NCBI RefSeq assembly: GCF_000344175.1
Contig: NZ_ALWW01000005.1
Span: 31,586-95,585, forward strand
Direction of reading: 5' to 3'
Length of the DNA stretch: 64,000 nucleotides
Origin: Listeria fleischmannii subsp. fleischmannii LU2006-1
Lineage (GTDB): Bacteria; Bacillota; Bacilli; Lactobacillales; Listeriaceae
In this document: positions 60,673 through 64,000 of the stretch, one piece after another
Numbering within the stretch: the stretch's first letter is position 1
How the letters are laid out: the number at the start of each line of letters is the position of its first letter
The notes under the pieces: generated by a model
Database searches by the model: none
The model's input: the letters and a program-made list of their open reading frames with translations, nothing else
Told to the model about the DNA's origin: nothing
Made by a program: the position numbers and the translations under genes

Positions 60673-61225
60673 TGCCATTATTCTTGCTGGCGGAAAATCA
60701 ACTCGCTTTGGGAGTGATAAAGCTTTTTATATCCCTTCAAATGAAACTAAAACGTGGGTAGAGCTTTTAGTTGCGAAATTAATTCCTGTGAGCTCACTGA
60801 TTTATATTTCTATCAGACAAGAGCAATTGCAAAAGATGCATACCCTTTTTTCTGAAAATAAACAGGTGTGTCTCGTGACGGATTTAAATGAAGTGGCGGA
60901 TTACGGTCCGCTTGGTGGCTTATATAGCCTATCACGACATTTAAACGACGAAAGCTGTTTAATTGTTCCTGTTGATGTGCCACATATTCAAACAGCCGAT
61001 TTGAAACTACTTTGTAGAAACAAAAATGTGTATGTCGAAACGGCGAAACATAAACACTATTTAATTGCCCATCTGCCAAGTTTTCAAACAGAAATTTCCT
61101 CTTGTATTCAAAATCACGAACACCGTGTTACATCACTACTTAAAAAGCTTCACACTACGCCCCTCTTTTTTGAAAACGAGGATGCTTTTACAAATCAAAA
61201 CACAAAAATCCCGCCTAACGAGTAG
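60656..61225 (+). CDS. mobA: Molybdenum cofactor guanylyltransferase MobA
   Basis: Transfers GMP from GTP to molybdopterin to form the guanine dinucleotide cofactor. The N-terminal nucleotidyltransferase motif ILAGGKSTRFGSDKA, the GPLGGLYSL loop and the metal-binding VPVDVPH are present. The protein has 189 residues. A TTG start at 60656 is preferred, eight bases after AAAGGA; an in-frame ATG three codons earlier lacks a ribosome site. It overlaps modC by 17 bases, so mod and mob genes form one operon. Confidence 0.9.
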   Translation: MKKKPNAIILAGGKSTRFGSDKAFYIPSNETKTWVELLVAKLIPVSSLIYISIRQEQLQKMHTLFSENKQVCLVTDLNEVADYGPLGGLYSLSRHLNDESCLIVPVDVPHIQTADLKLLCRNKNVYVETAKHKHYLIAHLPSFQTEISSCIQNHEHRVTSLLKKLHTTPLFFENEDAFTNQNTKIPPNE

Positions 61226-61238
61226 GCGGGATTTTATT
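61203..61238. terminator. Bidirectional terminator between mobA and yhfW
   Basis: Stem AAAATCCCGCCTA / TAGGCGGGATTTT around a 5-base loop. The mobA stop codon lies in the right arm. Confidence 0.9.
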
Positions 61239-62454
61239 AGTCATTTAGTTTTGCTAACCAAGATGTACCGTGTTGAGGAGGTTTAGTACCAAAATAATCC
61301 GCGGCTGTAGCACCAATGTCTGCCATTGATTTTGCCACACCCATATCATCTACTTTGGAAGTCCCTTTTTTATAAAAGAGTAAAGGCACTTGTTCGCGCG
61401 TATGTTGGCTGTGTCCGATTGTTGGATCATTTCCGTGATCGGCCATCACCACTAAAATATCTTCCTCAGCAAGCTTTGGTAGTAACTCGGCAAGCTTTTG
61501 ATCGCAAAGTGAAAGACGTTCCTCATAGCGCGCGGGATTTTCCGCATGCCCAGCTAAATCCGTTTCTTGGATATTTAGCGCAAAAAAACCAGTTGGGTGT
61601 TTTTCTACAAGCATTTCCAGTTGATTAAAAAGTTGTTCACTTTGAACGCCTGGGTAATCTTCACTTCCGTCCACTTGAATAATATCTGCAATTTTCCCTA
61701 AAAGAAAAACAGGAATATCCGCTTGATGAATTAACGTTGGGGCTTGTACATTAGGATCGATTCCGTAACCAAGATGGATGACATGGTAATCATGATCATA
61801 GACGCCTGATTCCGGTGCATCAATGCCCGCAAAACGATTTTCTTTTACTTTTCTGGCAGCTAAAAGATTTTGAAGTGTAATTCCGCGGCCACCAAATGTA
61901 ATGACACGAGAGACTTTAACGACTTCACGTACTTCCCTACCAATTTTGACTACATCCTTAAAATCAATCAAATCAAGGCAACTTGAAACATTAAAAACTT
62001 GACCTAAATCCGTTTCTAAATTATCGCCAACCGTGACGGTTTCATCGACAACTAAAATTTTAGGTTCATCGTCTGCCCCAACAAAGCGAACTTGATGGCC
62101 TTTTTTTGACAAATGATCCGCCACTTCTTTAATACACTCATTAAATGCTTGGTTGACTGGCGGTTTCGGTTCTGTTCCCATAATTTCTTGATGGCCTAAA
62201 AATGAATCTGCTCCGATATGTGCTAAATCAGCTTTCCCAAAACGAGCTTGTTTCGAAAAATGCATCCGCCCTACTTCTTCACCTAGTGCATTCATTAGGC
62301 CTAATCGTTCTAAAGTCGGCCAGTAAGCGTTTGGAACTGCTTCTAAAATATGCTTGGCTGTATTTGAAAAACAGTCAGCTGGCCTAACTTTCGGCACATC
62401 ACGCATTGCGCCTATCCCAAAGCTATCTAATACGACAATAATAAATCTACCCAT
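61237..62454 (-). CDS. YhfW-type phosphopentomutase-family protein
   Basis: An alkaline-phosphatase-superfamily metalloenzyme of 405 residues resembling DeoB phosphopentomutase: VVLDSFGIGAMRDVP at the N-terminus, FLGHQEIMGTEP with the phosphorylatable Thr region, and the metal motif VVMADHGNDPTIGHSQHTRE at the C-terminal side. It is followed upstream by a gene for a YhfX-type PLP protein and a YhfZ-type regulator, the arrangement of the E. coli yhf operon, which sets it apart from housekeeping deoB. The substrate in yhf systems is unknown. Confidence 0.8.
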   Translation of the reverse strand: MGRFIIVVLDSFGIGAMRDVPKVRPADCFSNTAKHILEAVPNAYWPTLERLGLMNALGEEVGRMHFSKQARFGKADLAHIGADSFLGHQEIMGTEPKPPVNQAFNECIKEVADHLSKKGHQVRFVGADDEPKILVVDETVTVGDNLETDLGQVFNVSSCLDLIDFKDVVKIGREVREVVKVSRVITFGGRGITLQNLLAARKVKENRFAGIDAPESGVYDHDYHVIHLGYGIDPNVQAPTLIHQADIPVFLLGKIADIIQVDGSEDYPGVQSEQLFNQLEMLVEKHPTGFFALNIQETDLAGHAENPARYEERLSLCDQKLAELLPKLAEEDILVVMADHGNDPTIGHSQHTREQVPLLFYKKGTSKVDDMGVAKSMADIGATAADYFGTKPPQHGTSWLAKLND

Positions 62455-62458
62455 ATCT

Positions 62459-63620
62459 TCACCTTCTTAAAAAATGACCTTGGCTATCATAAATTCCTTC
62501 AATGACTGGTTTCTCAGTTTGAATCCCTGATACAACCGCCACTTCACTGCGTGTCACAAACATTTGTGTCCGAAAGGCCATAATAACGCTCTGACTAACT
62601 TTAAAGGAGGCACCGAGCGTAAAATGGTAGTCAATGCTCTCTAAATCTTGCTTTAAAACCGCCACTTCTTGTAAGTGTTCCACGTCTCCTACTAGCGCAC
62701 GTGAAACCCCGCTTCTCCGGTAATAACCGCCTCCATAAGCAAAACTTTCTTCCCCAAGCGTATGAGCAATTTCACTTAAATAAAGGTAGGCTGGCTTTTC
62801 TACCAAATCCTCTTTAGCGTGCATCGGTGTAGTTCCTGTTAAACTATGGCCAGGCTCTGCTTGCGTCCCGCCATATCTCGCAATATCGGCTAAAGTCCCT
62901 GTACAAGTTGCTGACGGCAAATTAAGTTCCGCAAGATGTATCCCAAATTTTTCTTCAATAAATTTTTGGGCATATTTAACCGTGCTTACATTGTGTGTGG
63001 GCACAATTTTCTTTTGTTCGTCTTGATATAAAAAACACGGGAAAGAGGTAAGCCCAACAAGTTCAATATGTGGTAAGTCTAAAATGGCTTTTACAGTTTC
63101 CTCCCACTCCTCCTCGTAAAAACCTCCATACTGCGACGGGTATAAAAAGTCGTCTGGACGATTCACGCGAATTAAAATTTTCTGCTTCACGCCTAGTTCG
63201 GAAGCTGCACGCGAGATTTCTTTTGCTTTATCAACCGTGTACACAGTCATATAGCTTGGCTCTGCTGAAACAATTTCAGGAATAAGATGCGTTGGAACCT
63301 GTACAAGATGCCCTACATGTGCAATTTTCACGCCTGCTTCTTTCATCACAAGCGCCTCACGAACATCAACACAGACGGCCCCAGCAAAGCCTAACTCCAT
63401 TAATTTTTGAGCAATCAATGGGTTACGACCAATTTGTTTTGTCATAAAAAATAATTCAATCTTTCTTTTTTTTTGCTTCTTCTATCATGAAAGTTGCATT
63501 TTGTATGACCATATCTAAGTCAATTACATACGTATCTGGCAAAAGTTTACCGGATTGATGCCACTTAACAGCTGTATGAATTAGCGCTGGATTGTGTTTT
63601 TTTAGCTTTTCGATAAACAT
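62459..63620 (-). CDS. YhfX-type PLP-dependent racemase-like protein, frameshifted
   Basis: An alanine-racemase N-terminal-fold (PLP barrel) protein. The PLP-lysine would be expected in the first part; AGAVCVDVREALVMKEAGVKI and ARYGGTQAEPGHSLTGTTPMH are visible family features. The N-terminal 58 residues (KLLPDTYVIDLDMVIQNATF) are separated from the rest by a T9 run at 63466-63474; T8 restores 386 residues, very close to the length of E. coli YhfX. It is four bases from yhfW and begins directly after the yhfZ stop. Confidence 0.8.
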
Positions 63621-64000
63621 TTACACTTCGTCCTCTCTTGCTGAAATAATAGCTTGTTCAAGAATACGAAGAACCGTATCCGCTCCAGCTCGTAAAGGAT
63701 TAATTCTAATCATCGAATCCTTATACTGCGGGTTTTCAAGTGAAAAGGTACCTGAGACGCGGTAAAACATAGGTACAAATTCATATTTGGACTCAGCGCC
63801 AACAGGATGAGGAGCAGCACCTAATTGCTCAGCATGTTTTAAAACAAGAGGGGCAGGCACATCCTCTAACTCCACTAAAATCACTTTTGACTGGGCACTC
63901 GCAATCATGACATTTTTAATTCCATGAACTTCCTTCTTCTGTAAACGGTCATAATTTTATCAATAACTTCCGCCTCAATCGCTAGCGCCACAGGAGCATA
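63621..64000 (-). CDS. YhfZ-type regulator, C-terminal part, partial, frameshifted
   Basis: The visible portion begins YAPVALAIEAEVIDKIMTVY and continues IKNVMIASAQSKVILVELED to the C-terminus, ending IISAREDEV. It matches the C-terminal domain of the YhfZ family of GntR-like transcription regulators by position and general pattern. The frame breaks around 63932-63942. Its stop codon abuts the yhfX ATG. The DNA-binding domain lies outside the window, so the regulatory role is inferred from the family and context. Confidence 0.6.

Noticed and set aside
61237..62454. Housekeeping deoB
   Set aside because: Sequence is of the same superfamily, but its neighbours are yhfX- and yhfZ-like, and no deoxynucleoside catabolism genes are present.

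Overview
The window is from a low-GC Gram-positive bacterium and almost certainly from the genus Listeria. As I recall it, the gene order guaA / nadE / pncB / tagD / tagB / tarJ / tarI / galU / tagH / tagG / pycA / ftsW / ylaN / typA / suhB / pdhABCD / def / molybdenum-cofactor genes follows the L. monocytogenes backbone around lmo1038-lmo1096. Divergent C30-carotenoid genes (crtM, crtN), a multicopper-oxidase/two-component operon and a yhfWXZ-type cassette are not what I expect in L. monocytogenes, so a member of the wider Listeria group (possibly a pigmented one) is the better guess. No tRNA, rRNA, IS element, prophage or CRISPR array was seen.

Layout. 1-3.8 kb (minus): multicopper oxidase, SHOCT membrane protein, response regulator, histidine kinase (cut by the window edge). 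4.0-6.6 kb: crtM and crtN, diverging from back-to-back promoters around a shared inverted repeat. 6.6-9.8 kb (minus): a type VIIb secretion lipase-toxin cassette resembling staphylococcal TslA, with two helical partner genes, a DUF1433-like immunity gene, a decayed second toxin copy and a second immunity gene. 9.9-14.7 kb: guaA, an orphan PTS IIB, a small monooxygenase, nadE and pncB. 14.8-30.1 kb: wall teichoic acid and surface block (tagD, tagB, tarJ, tarI, two GT2-TagF fusion transferases, galU, a secreted amidase with SH3-like repeats, a DUF6270-like protein, export ABC transporter tagGH). 30.3-47.1 kb: housekeeping (pycA, ftsW, ylaN, ylaI, a lipoprotein, a MerR regulator with its reductase target, typA, suhB, yktB, corA, flotillin/NfeD, a DsbA-like protein and small membrane proteins). 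47.2-52.6 kb: pyruvate dehydrogenase operon pdhABCD. 53.2-61.2 kb: def and a complete molybdopterin pathway (moeB, moaB, moaA, moaC, moaD, moaE, mobB, moeA, mobA) with modB and modC but no modA. 61.2-64 kb: yhfW, yhfX and the end of yhfZ.

A caution for every reader: at least 19 genes, including essential ones (guaA, ftsW, the teichoic acid genes), are each broken by single-base indels, mostly in homopolymer runs, and can be re-joined to exact full-length reading frames by changing one base (two changes in the second GT2-TagF gene). This looks like residual sequencing error. I therefore annotate these as single genes and give the position of each shift. The decayed toxin copy at 9.05-9.31 kb differs: it has an internal deletion and an in-frame stop, and is a true pseudogene.
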